From Tateyamaria sp. syn59 (GTDB lineage: Bacteria; Pseudomonadota; Alphaproteobacteria; Rhodobacterales; Rhodobacteraceae), in NCBI RefSeq assembly GCF_007995245.1, contig NZ_VCBA01000002.1:186001-250000 (forward strand): 64,000 bases of DNA. The letters run 5' to 3'. How positions within the stretch are numbered: position 1 is the first letter of the stretch; the number at the start of each line of letters is the position of its first letter. Shown one piece after another: positions 35,065-44,454 of the stretch. The notes under the pieces were generated by a model. The model worked only from the letters and a program-made list of their open reading frames with translations, did not search any database and was not told the origin of the DNA. A program made the translations under genes and the position numbers.

Positions 35065-36252
35065 GTGAGCGATCCGATGACCATGACGCGCACCGCATCA
35101 ACCTTTGCCCCGCCGGTGATGGAGGCGCGGCGCTGGATTGATGGTGTCACCTTTCCGCCTGATCGCCCGCTGATCAACGTCAGCCAGGCGGCACCGGTCG
35201 ATCCCCCGCCCGATGCGTTGCGCCAGGCGATGGCCGACGCCGCGCTGACCCGCGATGACGCGCATCTCTATGGCCCGGTTCTGGGGATGCCCGCGCTGCG
35301 CGCCGGTCTGTCAGAGCAGATCAACCGGCACTATGACGCTATGACCGCGGCTGAAAACGTCGCCGTCACCTCGGGCTGCAACCAGGCTTTTGCCGCTGCC
35401 ATCGCGACACTATGCGATGAAGGGAACGAGTTGATCCTGCCCACGCCGTGGTACTTCAATCACAAGATGTGGCTGGATATGGCCGGTGTGACCTCGGTCC
35501 CGCTGCCCGTTGGGGCCGGGATGCTGCCGGATGTGACAGTGGCCAAGGCCCTGATCACCCACAAGACGCGGGCCATCGCGCTTGTGACGCCCAACAACCC
35601 CGCCGGGGTCGAATATCCGGACGCTCTGGTTCTGGCGTTCTATGAATTGGCGAAGTCGCATGGCATCGCGTTGATCGTCGATGAAACCTATCGCGATTTT
35701 GACAGCCGCAACGGGCCGCCCCACGCGCTGTTTCAACAGGACGGGTGGGATCAGACATTCGTCCACCTGTACTCCTTTTCCAAGGCGTATCGGCTGACCG
35801 GCCACCGTGTGGGTGCGCTGGTGACATCGCCAGCCCGGCTGGCGGAGGCGGAGAAATTTCTGGACACCGTTGCGATTTGTCCGGGCCAGATCGGCCAATA
35901 TGCCGCCCTTTGGGGGTTGGAAAACCTCGGCCAGTGGGTCGCGGGCGAGCGCGACGAAATTCTGGCGCGCAGACAGGCCATTACCGATGGCTTCCCGGTG
36001 CTGGCCGACAGGGGATGGCAGTTGATGGGACTGGGCGCGTATTTCGCCTATATGCGGCATCCGTTTGACATCTCCTCGGCCGACCTTGCGCCGCGCCTTG
36101 TCACAGAGGCTGGTATCCTGTGCCTGCCGGGCACCATGTTCTGGCCGGACGGCGCTGCTGAAGGTCGGGCGCAACTGCGCATCGCCTTTGCCAATCTTGA
36201 TGCCGATGGCATTGCTGCCCTTTACACAAGGCTGTCAGCGCTGACGCTCTGA
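35065..36252 (+). CDS. Pyridoxal-phosphate aminotransferase
   Basis: A 395-residue fold-type I aminotransferase. Motifs: GPVLGMPALRAGLSEQINRH (about 71–90), AVTSGCNQAFAAAIATLCDE (about 98–117), LVTPNNPAGVEYPDALVLAF (about 173–192), IVDETYRDFDSRNG (about 205–218) and the Schiff-base lysine in FVHLYSFSKAYRLTGHRVGA (Lys at about 239). The start is GTG at 35065, or the ATG four codons later (35077); neither has a clear ribosome site. The substrate is unknown; it is close in style to aspartate-type aminotransferases. Second aminotransferase of this superfamily in the window. Confidence 0.88.
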   Translation: MSDPMTMTRTASTFAPPVMEARRWIDGVTFPPDRPLINVSQAAPVDPPPDALRQAMADAALTRDDAHLYGPVLGMPALRAGLSEQINRHYDAMTAAENVAVTSGCNQAFAAAIATLCDEGNELILPTPWYFNHKMWLDMAGVTSVPLPVGAGMLPDVTVAKALITHKTRAIALVTPNNPAGVEYPDALVLAFYELAKSHGIALIVDETYRDFDSRNGPPHALFQQDGWDQTFVHLYSFSKAYRLTGHRVGALVTSPARLAEAEKFLDTVAICPGQIGQYAALWGLENLGQWVAGERDEILARRQAITDGFPVLADRGWQLMGLGAYFAYMRHPFDISSADLAPRLVTEAGILCLPGTMFWPDGAAEGRAQLRIAFANLDADGIAALYTRLSALTL

Positions 36253-36328
36253 CCTCAACCGGCCTTGCCCGTATCTGGCGGGGCCGTTAGACATCTCCAA
36301 ACGCAACAAAACCCGCAAGAAGGCGCAC

Positions 36329-38176
36329 ATGGCTCAGGGCAAGACTTCCATCTCGAAAATCGCTGTCTGGATCCTTTTGGGCCTGCTGTTTGTGGGCCTG
36401 AGCCTGGGCTTTGGCCTTGATGGGCTCGGCGGCACGATCCGCACCGTGGGCAAGGTCGGCGACAAGCATATCGACGTGCAAACCTACGCCAACACGCTCC
36501 AGCGCGAGATGCAGGCGGTGGGACAACAGACGGGCACGCCGCTCACCTTCGCCCGCGCGCAGGCCATTGGCCTCGATCAGGCGGTGCTGTCACAACTGGT
36601 GCGCGCTCGTGCGCTGGATCACGAGGCGGGCGAGATGGGGCTGAGCGTGGGTGACGAGGTGATCCGCGACGAGATCCTGAACATTCCGGCTTTCCGCGGT
36701 CTTGACGGCACGTTCGACCGCGATGCCTACCGGTTTGCCCTCGACCAGCAGGGCACCAGCGAGGCCGAATTCGAAACAACGCTGCGCGAGGAAGTATCCC
36801 GCTCGATCCTCCAGGGCGCCATCGTAGCAGGCATGCAGATGCCCGACACCTATGCGCGGACGCTGGTGTCTTTCCTCGGCGAAACACGCGATTTCACATG
36901 GGTCCGCCTGGGCCAGGCCGATCTGGAAACCGATCTGCCTGACCCATCGGATGAGGTGCTGCGCGCTTACTACGAGGAAAACCTCGGCGACTACGAACTG
37001 CCCGAAACAAAACGCATCACCTATGCGGTGTTGCTGCCGGACATGATCCTCGACTCGATGGAGGTCGAGGAGGAGACATTGCGCGCCGAATACGATGCGC
37101 GGGCCGATCAATACAACCAGCCTGAACGCCGCCTGGTCGAGCGGCTTGTCTATCTCGATCCCGAGGCGGCTGACCGCGCCGCAGCACAGCTTGAGGTCGA
37201 TGGCACCACGTTCGAGGCGCTGGTCGCAGAACGCGGGCTGGAGTTGGGTGATGTCGACATGGGCGATGTCACGCGGCTTGAACTGGATGCAGCAGGCGAA
37301 GCCGTGTTTGGCGCCGCTGTCGGCGATGTCGTTGGTCCGCTCCCTTCATCGCTAGGGCCCGCCCTTTTCCGCGTGAACGCCGTGCTGCCTGCACAAACCG
37401 TCAGCTTTGAAGAGGCCAGACCGCAATTGCAGCAAGAGCTGTCCATGGACGCCGCACGGCGTCAGATCGCGGTGTTGGCCGAAGAGTTCGACAACCTGCT
37501 GGCCGGTGGCGCGACGCTCGAGGAACTGGATGCCGAAACCGATATGCAACTGGGCACCATCGACTGGTACCCGGCCCTTGGCGAAGGGATTGCCGCCTAT
37601 GACGGGTTCCGCGACGCGGCCGTGGAACTAACCCAGGATGACTTTCCCGAAATCGTGCAACTCGACGAAGGCGGCATCTTTGCCATGCGCATGGACGACT
37701 TGCTGCCGCCGCGTCCCGCGCCCTTTGAAGAGGCGAAGCTGAACGTACAGGGCAACTGGGAAGCCGAGCAGAGCGAAGCCCGCTTGACCGATAAAGCCGA
37801 AGCCCTCCTCCCTGCGCTTGAGGCAGGCGAAAGCTTCGCCAGCCAGTCCCTTGATTCGATTGTAGAAACCGAACTGGACCGCGGTGCTTTTGTGCAAGGG
37901 ACGCCGCCCGAATTCATGACCTCCGTGTTCGAGATGGACCCGGGCGATGTACGCATCATTCCAGGATACGGCGCCGTACTTGTGGTGCGCCTCGATGCGA
38001 TCAATCCCGCGGAAGATACCCCAGAGGTGCAGGCCGAAACCGAAGCCCTGAGCGCCGAGTTGGGCCAGATCATGGCGGGCGAGATTTTCAACATCTTCGG
38101 TGAAGATGTCGTTCTGCGCGCAGGCACCCAGATCAACCAGCAGGCGCTGGACGCCGTGCATGTGAACTTCCCCTGA
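36329..38176 (+). CDS. PpiD-like membrane-anchored peptidyl-prolyl isomerase/chaperone
   Basis: A 615-residue periplasmic folding factor anchored by one N-terminal transmembrane helix (about residues 10–30, ISKIAVWILLGLLFVGLSLG). A SurA-N-like chaperone region (about 35–190) contains VGDEVIRDEILNIPAFRGLD. A parvulin-type PpiC domain (about 255–360) has RRLVERLVYLDPEAADRAAA and GDVVGPLPSSLGPALFRVNA. A second, degenerate PPIase-like region (about 370–600) ends the protein. The architecture matches PpiD. Its stop overlaps the trpE start by 1 nt, so trpE is translationally coupled to it, a known Rhodobacterales arrangement. Confidence 0.88.
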   Translation: MAQGKTSISKIAVWILLGLLFVGLSLGFGLDGLGGTIRTVGKVGDKHIDVQTYANTLQREMQAVGQQTGTPLTFARAQAIGLDQAVLSQLVRARALDHEAGEMGLSVGDEVIRDEILNIPAFRGLDGTFDRDAYRFALDQQGTSEAEFETTLREEVSRSILQGAIVAGMQMPDTYARTLVSFLGETRDFTWVRLGQADLETDLPDPSDEVLRAYYEENLGDYELPETKRITYAVLLPDMILDSMEVEEETLRAEYDARADQYNQPERRLVERLVYLDPEAADRAAAQLEVDGTTFEALVAERGLELGDVDMGDVTRLELDAAGEAVFGAAVGDVVGPLPSSLGPALFRVNAVLPAQTVSFEEARPQLQQELSMDAARRQIAVLAEEFDNLLAGGATLEELDAETDMQLGTIDWYPALGEGIAAYDGFRDAAVELTQDDFPEIVQLDEGGIFAMRMDDLLPPRPAPFEEAKLNVQGNWEAEQSEARLTDKAEALLPALEAGESFASQSLDSIVETELDRGAFVQGTPPEFMTSVFEMDPGDVRIIPGYGAVLVVRLDAINPAEDTPEVQAETEALSAELGQIMAGEIFNIFGEDVVLRAGTQINQQALDAVHVNFP

Positions 38177-39684
38177 TGGCTCTCGTTCCGGACTATGACA
38201 GCTTTGCCGCCGCCTATGCGGCCGGCGAGAACCAGGTGGTCTATACCCGTCTGGCGGCGGATCTTGACACGCCCGTGTCCCTGATGCTGAAGCTGACGGG
38301 CGCGCAGAAGGACGCCTTCGTGCTTGAATCGGTCACCGGCGGCGAGGTGCGTGGACGCTATTCCATCATCGGGATGAAGCCCGACCTGATCTGGCGCTGC
38401 GATGGGGAGGCATCCTCGATCAACCGCATGGCTCGATATGATGCAGATGCGTTCGAACCAATCGCTGGCAATCCGCTTGACGCGCTTCGAGCGCTGATCG
38501 AGGAAAGCCGCATCGCCCTGCCCGACGATCTGCCGCAAGCCGCGGCCGGTCTGTTCGGATATCTGGGCTATGACATGATCCGGCTGGTGGAACGCCTTCC
38601 GGACGTGAATCCCGACCCGCTGGGCCTGCCCGATGCGCTGATGCTGCGCCCTTCGGTTGTGGCTGTTCTCGACGGGGTGAAGGGCGAAGTAACGGTCGTG
38701 TCCCCCGCATGGGTCAGCGAAGGCCAGTCCGCCCGCGCAGCCTATGCCCAGGCCGCCGAGCGCGTGATGGATGCCGTGCGCGATCTGGAACGCGCGATGC
38801 CGGTTGAGACCCGCGATCTGGGTGATGCGTCAGAGGTGGCGGAACCTGTGTCGAATTTCACCAAGGATGGCTACAAGGCTGCCGTTGAGAAAGCCCGTGA
38901 GTACATCAAGGCAGGCGACATCTTTCAAGTGGTGCCCGCCCAACGCTGGACGCAGGAGTTCCGCGAGCCGCCCTTTGCGCTGTATCGCAGCCTGCGCCGG
39001 ACGAACCCGTCGCCCTTTATGTTCTATTTCAACTTCGGGGGCTTTCAGGTCGTGGGTGCGAGTCCTGAGATTCTGGTGCGCGTCTTCGGAAGCGAAGTGA
39101 CCATCCGCCCCATTGCAGGCACCCGTCCCCGCGGGGACACGCCCGAAGCCGACCGCGCGCTAGAGGCCGATCTGCTGGCCGACAAGAAGGAACTGGCCGA
39201 GCACCTGATGCTTCTGGATCTGGGCCGCAACGATGTGGGCCGTGTGGCAAAGATCGGCACCGTCCGCCCTACGGAGGAATTCATCGTTGAGCGCTACAGC
39301 CACGTCATGCACATCGTGTCGAACGTCGTGGGTGAGTTGGCGGAGGGCAAGGATGCACTCGATGCGTTCTTTGCCGGGATGCCTGCGGGCACCGTGTCTG
39401 GCGCGCCCAAGGTCCGCGCGATGGAGATCATCGACGAGTTGGAGCCGGAAAAACGCGGCGTTTATGGCGGCGGTGTCGGCTATTTCAGCGCGGGCGGCGA
39501 CATGGACATGTGCATCGCACTGCGCACGGCCGTGGTGCAGGATCAAAAGCTCTATATCCAGGCCGGTGGTGGCGTTGTCTATGACAGCGATCCGGAGGCC
39601 GAGTTCATGGAAACGGTGCACAAGTCGGGCGCGATCCGACGCGCAGCTGCGGATGCGGCGCGCTTTGGTGGCGGCAACCGGTAG
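38176..39684 (+). CDS. trpE: Anthranilate synthase component I
   Basis: Makes anthranilate from chorismate with TrpG supplying ammonia. The 502-residue protein has the N-terminal regulatory domain (FVLESVTGGEVRGRYSIIGM, about 50–69). The chorismate-binding domain shows GDIFQVVPAQRWTQEF (about 245–260), RTNPSPFMFYFNFGGFQVVG (about 275–294), PIAGTRPRGDTPEADRALEA (about 313–332), LMLLDLGRNDVGRVAKIGTV (about 344–363) and PAGTVSGAPKVRAMEIIDEL (about 398–417). It overlaps the ppiD-like stop by 1 nt. A reversed YibQ-like gene separates it from trpGDC, the same split known in Rhodobacter sphaeroides. Confidence 0.96.
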   Translation: MALVPDYDSFAAAYAAGENQVVYTRLAADLDTPVSLMLKLTGAQKDAFVLESVTGGEVRGRYSIIGMKPDLIWRCDGEASSINRMARYDADAFEPIAGNPLDALRALIEESRIALPDDLPQAAAGLFGYLGYDMIRLVERLPDVNPDPLGLPDALMLRPSVVAVLDGVKGEVTVVSPAWVSEGQSARAAYAQAAERVMDAVRDLERAMPVETRDLGDASEVAEPVSNFTKDGYKAAVEKAREYIKAGDIFQVVPAQRWTQEFREPPFALYRSLRRTNPSPFMFYFNFGGFQVVGASPEILVRVFGSEVTIRPIAGTRPRGDTPEADRALEADLLADKKELAEHLMLLDLGRNDVGRVAKIGTVRPTEEFIVERYSHVMHIVSNVVGELAEGKDALDAFFAGMPAGTVSGAPKVRAMEIIDELEPEKRGVYGGGVGYFSAGGDMDMCIALRTAVVQDQKLYIQAGGGVVYDSDPEAEFMETVHKSGAIRRAAADAARFGGGNR

Positions 39685-39720
39685 CACTCTCTTGTGTCAG
39701 GTCCGGCTTATGGCAACCCG

Positions 39721-39754
39721 GCCCTTCGGGGAGGATTTTTTGAAACAGGGAATT
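39721..39754 (-). repeat. Dispersed intergenic repeat, copy 3 (reverse orientation)
   Basis: On the minus strand it reads CCCTGTTTCAAAAAATCC then TCCCCGAAGGGC, the best-preserved copy. It is located between trpE and the convergent YibQ-like gene. Confidence 0.6.
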
Positions 39755-39834
39755 CGGACCGGTTTGCAGAGCGAAAAACGCCGTGGGACGGCGATTGAGC
39801 TCCGAATGCTTTGAACCTGGGGCTAGGGCCTTTG

Positions 39835-41325
39835 CTACTCCGGCTGTTCCGCCAGCGTTTTCAATGCCGCCGATACGGGCGACAGAGCGACACGCTCGGC
39901 CCGGTCCTGCAACCCCCAGAGCAGCAGCGCCGAAATCGTGTCGGGCTGGACGCGCCCGACCATGATCACCGCCCCCTCCTGACCGGCACGGAAAGCAGCC
40001 TGATCCAGAAAGCGCCGGATCACGGTTGGCGTTTGGCCCGCGCTGTCGAAATCGCGGAAGATCAGACCGGCAGGCACGCCTTCCCGTGCGGCCAGCTTCT
40101 GCGCGGTGTTCAGTCCCTTGGACTGCAGCACGAGACCATGACCAGAGGCGCGGACGGCGGCGGCCACTTGATCGGACACGTCGCGGCTTTCCTGCAGACC
40201 CGTGCCGGTGCCCTCCATGACTGCGACCGCTTCGGGAACTGCGTCGATGGCTGCTGCAAGCGTCACTTCGGCATCGGACGCGGTCGCGCCCAACGGCATG
40301 TCGAGCAGGACGGCAACCTCGAACCCCTTCCCCCGGTACTCTGCTGCGCGGGCAGATGCGTCCGGGAGGGAGGCGTTGACGGCAAACGTCAGTGGGTAGG
40401 GGAAGCTCTGCAACGCCGCAAGGCCCACGGTGCCCCCGGTCAGATCAGCACCATTGTCGATCAGGACAATCGACATAAGCGGCTTGGCCTCGGGGTTCTC
40501 AAACGGGGCCGCGAAGATCTCCATCGGGGGGCCGGACGGTGCAACGTCAGTTGGCTCCGCCGGTGCGGCGTCAGGCGTGTCGTCGGCAGTCGGCTCGCGG
40601 TCGATTAACGAGGTGGCCGGGCGGCCGATGCTGGGCCGACCCGTTTCGACCACCGGATCAAGCGCCGAAGGCAGCGCCGAAGCGCGGTCCTGTGTTTGTT
40701 CGGGCGCGGGCACAGGCGCAACTTCGACCGGCGCATCCGCCACGTCGGGTGCTTGCGGCGCAGGTGTCGCCCCCGGTGCGGCGGGCGCTGGCGCTTCGGC
40801 ACCCGGCGTGTCGGTCCCGTCTGGCACAACCGACGCCTCGTCTGAAAAGGCGCCCGGTGCTTGCGGCACATCGGGTGCAGGCGGTTGCGCAGGATCTGTC
40901 GAGATCGACAGCTCTGTCTCATTTGTCGGTGCCGAAGGTGCATTGCCCTGCACAACCGGCTGGACCGGCGCGTCGGTATCAATGGCAACCGAAGCCCCCT
41001 CACCGGCATCGGCAGGCGTGCCCAGCCCCTCTGCATCACCAGTTTGCGGTACGGTCGGCGTATCGGCACCTGCAGCTTCGGCGGCGGTCACATCATCAGG
41101 TTCCGGGCTTCCCACCTGCGGGACATCGCCATCACGGACCAGATCGGCGTCTCCGGCGGTCTGCGGTGTCTCGCCTGTGCCCGTCTGCGGCGCATCTGCC
41201 CCGCGCGGAGCCAGCACCACGGCATCAGGACCGGTTGGGCTGTCGCTGGCAATGGACAAGGCTGCGGCCCCTGCAACACTGACAACGCCGCCCCATAGAA
41301 TGCCGCTCAGAAAACCCCGTGCCAT
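39835..41325 (-). CDS. yibQ: Divergent polysaccharide deacetylase (YibQ-like) with long acidic/Pro-rich linker
   Basis: A 496-residue protein. An N-terminal transmembrane/signal segment (RGFLSGILWGGVVSVAGAAA) is followed by about 260 residues of low-complexity Ala/Pro/Asp/Thr sequence (about 35–290). The C-terminal domain (about 300–490) is of the divergent polysaccharide deacetylase type: PLMSIVLIDNGADLTGGTVG, PLTFAVNASLPDASARAAEY, GFEVAVLLDMPLG, and VIMVGRVQPDTISALLLWGL. The catalytic Asp-Asp/His set of true deacetylases is only partly visible, so activity is uncertain. It is probably periplasmic. The ATG at 41325 was chosen for the membrane segment; longer starts overlap the trpG promoter region. 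It lies inverted between trpE and trpGDC. Confidence 0.82.
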   Translation of the reverse strand: MARGFLSGILWGGVVSVAGAAALSIASDSPTGPDAVVLAPRGADAPQTGTGETPQTAGDADLVRDGDVPQVGSPEPDDVTAAEAAGADTPTVPQTGDAEGLGTPADAGEGASVAIDTDAPVQPVVQGNAPSAPTNETELSISTDPAQPPAPDVPQAPGAFSDEASVVPDGTDTPGAEAPAPAAPGATPAPQAPDVADAPVEVAPVPAPEQTQDRASALPSALDPVVETGRPSIGRPATSLIDREPTADDTPDAAPAEPTDVAPSGPPMEIFAAPFENPEAKPLMSIVLIDNGADLTGGTVGLAALQSFPYPLTFAVNASLPDASARAAEYRGKGFEVAVLLDMPLGATASDAEVTLAAAIDAVPEAVAVMEGTGTGLQESRDVSDQVAAAVRASGHGLVLQSKGLNTAQKLAAREGVPAGLIFRDFDSAGQTPTVIRRFLDQAAFRAGQEGAVIMVGRVQPDTISALLLWGLQDRAERVALSPVSAALKTLAEQPE

Positions 41326-41491
41326 ATCTGACCTCTTTGCCTGTCCCGCGGCGGCCCCGCTTTGCGATGTGCCGCTGCCTGCTCTTCCCGTTGCTCCGAC
41401 CCTGTCCGCCCCTTGACGCTGGCGGGCAAGCCTGAACATGTAGGCGCAACTATATCGGCCATCGCGCGCCCTTGGAACATCGAATACGCCC

Positions 41492-42073
41492 ATGCTGCTG
41501 CTGATCGACAATTACGACAGTTTTACCTACAACCTCGTGCACTATCTGGGCGCGCTCGGTGCAGATGTGCATGTCTATCGCAACGATGCGCTGAACGTGC
41601 AGGAGGCGATGGCGCTGAAGCCGGATGGTATTCTGCTGTCCCCCGGCCCCGGCGTGCCGGATCAGGCCGGGATCTGCCTGGCCCTGACGGAAGCAGCGGC
41701 GGAAACACGGACCCCGCTCATGGGTGTTTGCCTGGGTCATCAGACCATCGGGCAGGTTTTTGGCGGCACCGTCGTGCGCGCGGGAGAGATCGTGCATGGC
41801 AAGATGGGCACCATGCACCACGACGGCGCATCGGTGTTCAAGGGTCTGCCGACACCCTTCGAGGCCACGCGCTATCATTCGCTGATCGTCGACCGCAATG
41901 GCCTCCCGGATGAGCTGGAAGTCACCGGAGCGCTCGAAGACGGAACGATCATGGGTCTCGCGCACAAGGAACTGCCGATCCACGGCGTGCAATTCCATCC
42001 CGAGTCCATCCGCTCGGAACACGGGCACGCGATGCTCAAGAACTTCCTCGATCTGATGCCGGTGTCGGCATGA
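41492..42073 (+). CDS. trpG: Anthranilate synthase component II (glutamine amidotransferase)
   Basis: Releases ammonia from glutamine for TrpE. The 193-residue class I amidotransferase has [20 protein letters not shown] at the start and [20 protein letters not shown] (about 49–68). The nucleophile is [15 protein letters not shown] (Cys at about 79), and the catalytic His-x-Glu is [19 protein letters not shown] (about 167–185). It overlaps trpD by 4 nt (ATGA). It may also serve aminodeoxychorismate synthase, as single TrpG/PabA proteins can; this is not decidable here. Confidence 0.95.
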   Translation: MLLLIDNYDSFTYNLVHYLGALGADVHVYRNDALNVQEAMALKPDGILLSPGPGVPDQAGICLALTEAAAETRTPLMGVCLGHQTIGQVFGGTVVRAGEIVHGKMGTMHHDGASVFKGLPTPFEATRYHSLIVDRNGLPDELEVTGALEDGTIMGLAHKELPIHGVQFHPESIRSEHGHAMLKNFLDLMPVSA

Positions 42074-43089
42074 GCGACGCGCTGAAGCCGCTGATCGACG
42101 CGGCCGCCAACGGGCCACTGAGCCGCGATCAGGCGGAGGCGGCCTTTCAAATCCTGTTTGACGGCGAAGCGACGCCCAGCCAGATCGGTGGCCTGCTGAT
42201 GGCCCTGCGCACGCGCGGCGAAACGGTGGACGAATACGCCGCCGCAGCCGCCGTCATGCGCGCCAAGTGCAACAAGGTGAACGCGCCCGCGGGCGCCATG
42301 GACATCGTAGGCACCGGAGGCGACGGCAAAGGTACGCTCAACATCTCCACCGCAACCGCATTTGTCGTTGCAGGCGCGGGCGTGCCGGTGGCCAAGCACG
42401 GCAACCGCAACCTCAGTTCGAAGTCCGGCGCCGCGGATGCACTGACACAGATGGGCATCAACGTCATGGTCGGTGCAGAGGTCGTAGAACAGGCGCTGGA
42501 GGGGGCCGGCATCGGCTTTATGATGGCGCCCATGCACCATCCGGCAATCGCGCATGTGATGCCCACGCGGGCCGAGTTGGGCACGCGCACGATCTTCAAC
42601 ATCCTTGGGCCGCTCACCAATCCAGCCGGGGTCAAACGGCAACTGACCGGCGCCTTTTCCCGTGACTTGATCCGCCCGATGGCCGAAACGCTCGCCCAAC
42701 TTGGCTCCGACGCAGCATGGCTTGTGCACGGTTCGGACGGAACTGATGAGTTAACGATCACGGGCATCTCGTGGGTGTCCGCCCTGGACAATGGCAATGT
42801 CACGGATTTGGAAGTGCACCCCAACGACGCAGGCCTGCCGACCCACCCGTTCGAGGCTATCGTCGGAGGCACGCCCGAAGACAACGCCAAGGCCTTCAAG
42901 GCCCTTCTCGACGGCGCAGCGGGCGCCTATCGCGACGCCGTGCTGCTCAATGCGGCAGCGGCATTGAAGGTCGCTGGACAGGTCGATACGCTCAAAGACG
43001 GCGTCGCCATGGCCGCAGAAAGCATCGACAGCGGCGCCGCAAAGGCTAAAATCAAGGCGGTAGCAGATATCACCCAGAGCGCGGCCTAG
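42070..43089 (+). CDS. trpD: Anthranilate phosphoribosyltransferase
   Basis: Second step of the tryptophan branch: anthranilate plus PRPP to phosphoribosylanthranilate. The 339-residue protein shows [20 protein letters not shown] (about 39–58), the PRPP site [20 protein letters not shown] (about 77–96), [20 protein letters not shown] (about 106–125), and [20 protein letters not shown] (about 176–195). Length and motifs are normal. It is coupled to trpG by a 4-nt overlap; trpC follows 75 nt later after a dispersed repeat copy that could tune readthrough. Confidence 0.96.
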   Translation: MSDALKPLIDAAANGPLSRDQAEAAFQILFDGEATPSQIGGLLMALRTRGETVDEYAAAAAVMRAKCNKVNAPAGAMDIVGTGGDGKGTLNISTATAFVVAGAGVPVAKHGNRNLSSKSGAADALTQMGINVMVGAEVVEQALEGAGIGFMMAPMHHPAIAHVMPTRAELGTRTIFNILGPLTNPAGVKRQLTGAFSRDLIRPMAETLAQLGSDAAWLVHGSDGTDELTITGISWVSALDNGNVTDLEVHPNDAGLPTHPFEAIVGGTPEDNAKAFKALLDGAAGAYRDAVLLNAAAALKVAGQVDTLKDGVAMAAESIDSGAAKAKIKAVADITQSAA

Positions 43090-43090
43090 T

Positions 43091-43118
43091 CCCTTCTCTG
43101 TTCCAAAAAATCCCGGGG
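43091..43118 (+). repeat. Dispersed intergenic repeat, copy 4
   Basis: CCCTTCTCTGTTCCAAAAAA then TCCCGGGGG. Related core to copies at 24932, 35015 and 39721, with more changes. Unusually it lies inside an operon, between trpD and trpC, next to a GGGGGTCCGGGGG/CCCCCGG hairpin. Confidence 0.5.
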
Positions 43119-43164
43119 GTCCGGGGGCTGGCCCCCGGTTCCGCCGCCAAACACAGCGCGACAG

Positions 43165-43980
43165 ATGACAGATACGATCCTCGACAAGATCAAGGCCTAC
43201 AAGCTCGAAGAGGTTGCTGCCGACAAGGCGGCAAAACCGCTTGAAGCGGTCGAGGCCGAGGCGCGCGAAGCCTCCATCGTCCGTCCCTTTGCCCAAGCGC
43301 TGCAGTTGGCCAACCGAGAAGCCTACGGCTTGATTGCCGAGATCAAGAAGGCGAGCCCGTCCAAGGGGCTGATCCGCGAGGATTTTGACCCGGCCACATT
43401 GGCCAAAGCCTATGAGGACGGCGGCGCAACCTGCCTGTCCGTGCTCACCGATACGCCCAGCTTTCAGGGGGCCAAGGAGTTCCTGACGCAAGCCCGCGAC
43501 GCCTGCGCCCTGCCTGCCCTGCGCAAGGATTTCATGTACGACACCTATCAGGTCGCCGAGGCGCGCGCACTGGGGGCAGACTGCATCCTGATCATCATGG
43601 CGTCCGTAAGCGATGCGCAGGCACAGGAGCTTGAGGCTGCCGCCATCGACTGGGGCATGGATGTCCTTCTTGAGGTGCATGACGCCGATGAACTGGCGCG
43701 GGCAACGAACCTCAAAAGCCCGCTCATGGGGATCAACAACCGCAATCTCAAGACCTTCGAGGTGACGCTCGACACCACGCGCACCCTGTCCAAACTGGTG
43801 CCTGCGGATCGAACAATCGTGGCCGAAAGCGGGCTGAACACGCCCGAGGACCTCGCCAACCTCGCGATGTACGGCGCGCGCACCTTCCTGATTGGCGAAA
43901 GCCTGATGCGGCAGGACGATGTGGCCGCCGCCACGCGGACCCTGCTCGCCAATCCGCTCACATCCGGGGGAGGCATGTAG
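43165..43980 (+). CDS. trpC: Indole-3-glycerol phosphate synthase
   Basis: Closes the indole ring from CdRP. The 271-residue TIM barrel shows [20 protein letters not shown] (catalytic Lys, about 53–72), [20 protein letters not shown] (about 91–110), [20 protein letters not shown] (about 119–138), [13 protein letters not shown] (about 169–181), [17 protein letters not shown] (about 189–205) and [15 protein letters not shown] (about 218–232). No trpF domain is fused; trpF, trpA and trpB are not in the window. The stop codon is followed immediately by moaC (43981). Confidence 0.96.
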   Translation: MTDTILDKIKAYKLEEVAADKAAKPLEAVEAEAREASIVRPFAQALQLANREAYGLIAEIKKASPSKGLIREDFDPATLAKAYEDGGATCLSVLTDTPSFQGAKEFLTQARDACALPALRKDFMYDTYQVAEARALGADCILIIMASVSDAQAQELEAAAIDWGMDVLLEVHDADELARATNLKSPLMGINNRNLKTFEVTLDTTRTLSKLVPADRTIVAESGLNTPEDLANLAMYGARTFLIGESLMRQDDVAAATRTLLANPLTSGGGM

Positions 43981-44454
43981 ATGGGGCTCACACATTTCGA
44001 TGATCAGGGTGCGGCTCATATGGTCGACGTGTCCGACAAGGACGTCACCGATCGTATCGCGGTCGCCGAAACTTACGTGAAGATGAAGCGTGAAACCTTT
44101 GATATCATTACTGAAGGGCGCGCCAAAAAAGGTGATGTGATCGGTGTGGCGCGCCTCGCCGGAATCATGGGCGCCAAGCGGACTTCCGACCTGATCCCTC
44201 TGTGCCACCCCCTTCCCATCACCAAAGTGTCGGTCGATCTGGAACCCGACACCGACCTGCCTGGCCTGCGGATCACCGCCACCGTCAAGACCACGGGCCA
44301 GACCGGGGTCGAGATGGAGGCGCTGACCGCGGCCTCCACCGCTGCGTTGACCGTCTATGACATGGCCAAGGCCGTGGACAAGGGCATGGAAATCGGCGGC
44401 CTGCGTGTCGTTCTTAAAGACGGTGGTAAATCAGGGCGTTACGAGGCGACATGA
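43981..44454 (+). CDS. moaC: Cyclic pyranopterin monophosphate synthase accessory protein
   Basis: Second half of the first step in molybdenum cofactor synthesis, forming cPMP from the MoaA product. The 157-residue protein starts [20 protein letters not shown] and contains [20 protein letters not shown] (about 44–63). The active-site stretch [20 protein letters not shown] is at about 64–83 (His/Lys). The tail [20 protein letters not shown] and [19 protein letters not shown] completes the signature. It abuts trpC and overlaps moeA by 4 nt, so tryptophan and molybdopterin genes share one transcript. Confidence 0.96.
   Translation: MGLTHFDDQGAAHMVDVSDKDVTDRIAVAETYVKMKRETFDIITEGRAKKGDVIGVARLAGIMGAKRTSDLIPLCHPLPITKVSVDLEPDTDLPGLRITATVKTTGQTGVEMEALTAASTAALTVYDMAKAVDKGMEIGGLRVVLKDGGKSGRYEAT

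Noticed and set aside
40430-41416. Ser/Ala/Gly-rich plus-strand frame opposite the YibQ-like gene
   Set aside because: It arises from the complement of the Ala/Pro-rich linker codons; no ribosome site or domain supports it.
42751-44208. Long minus-strand open frame across trpD–trpC–moaC
   Set aside because: It overlaps three well-supported genes with intact motifs; its composition is typical of a GC-driven shadow.
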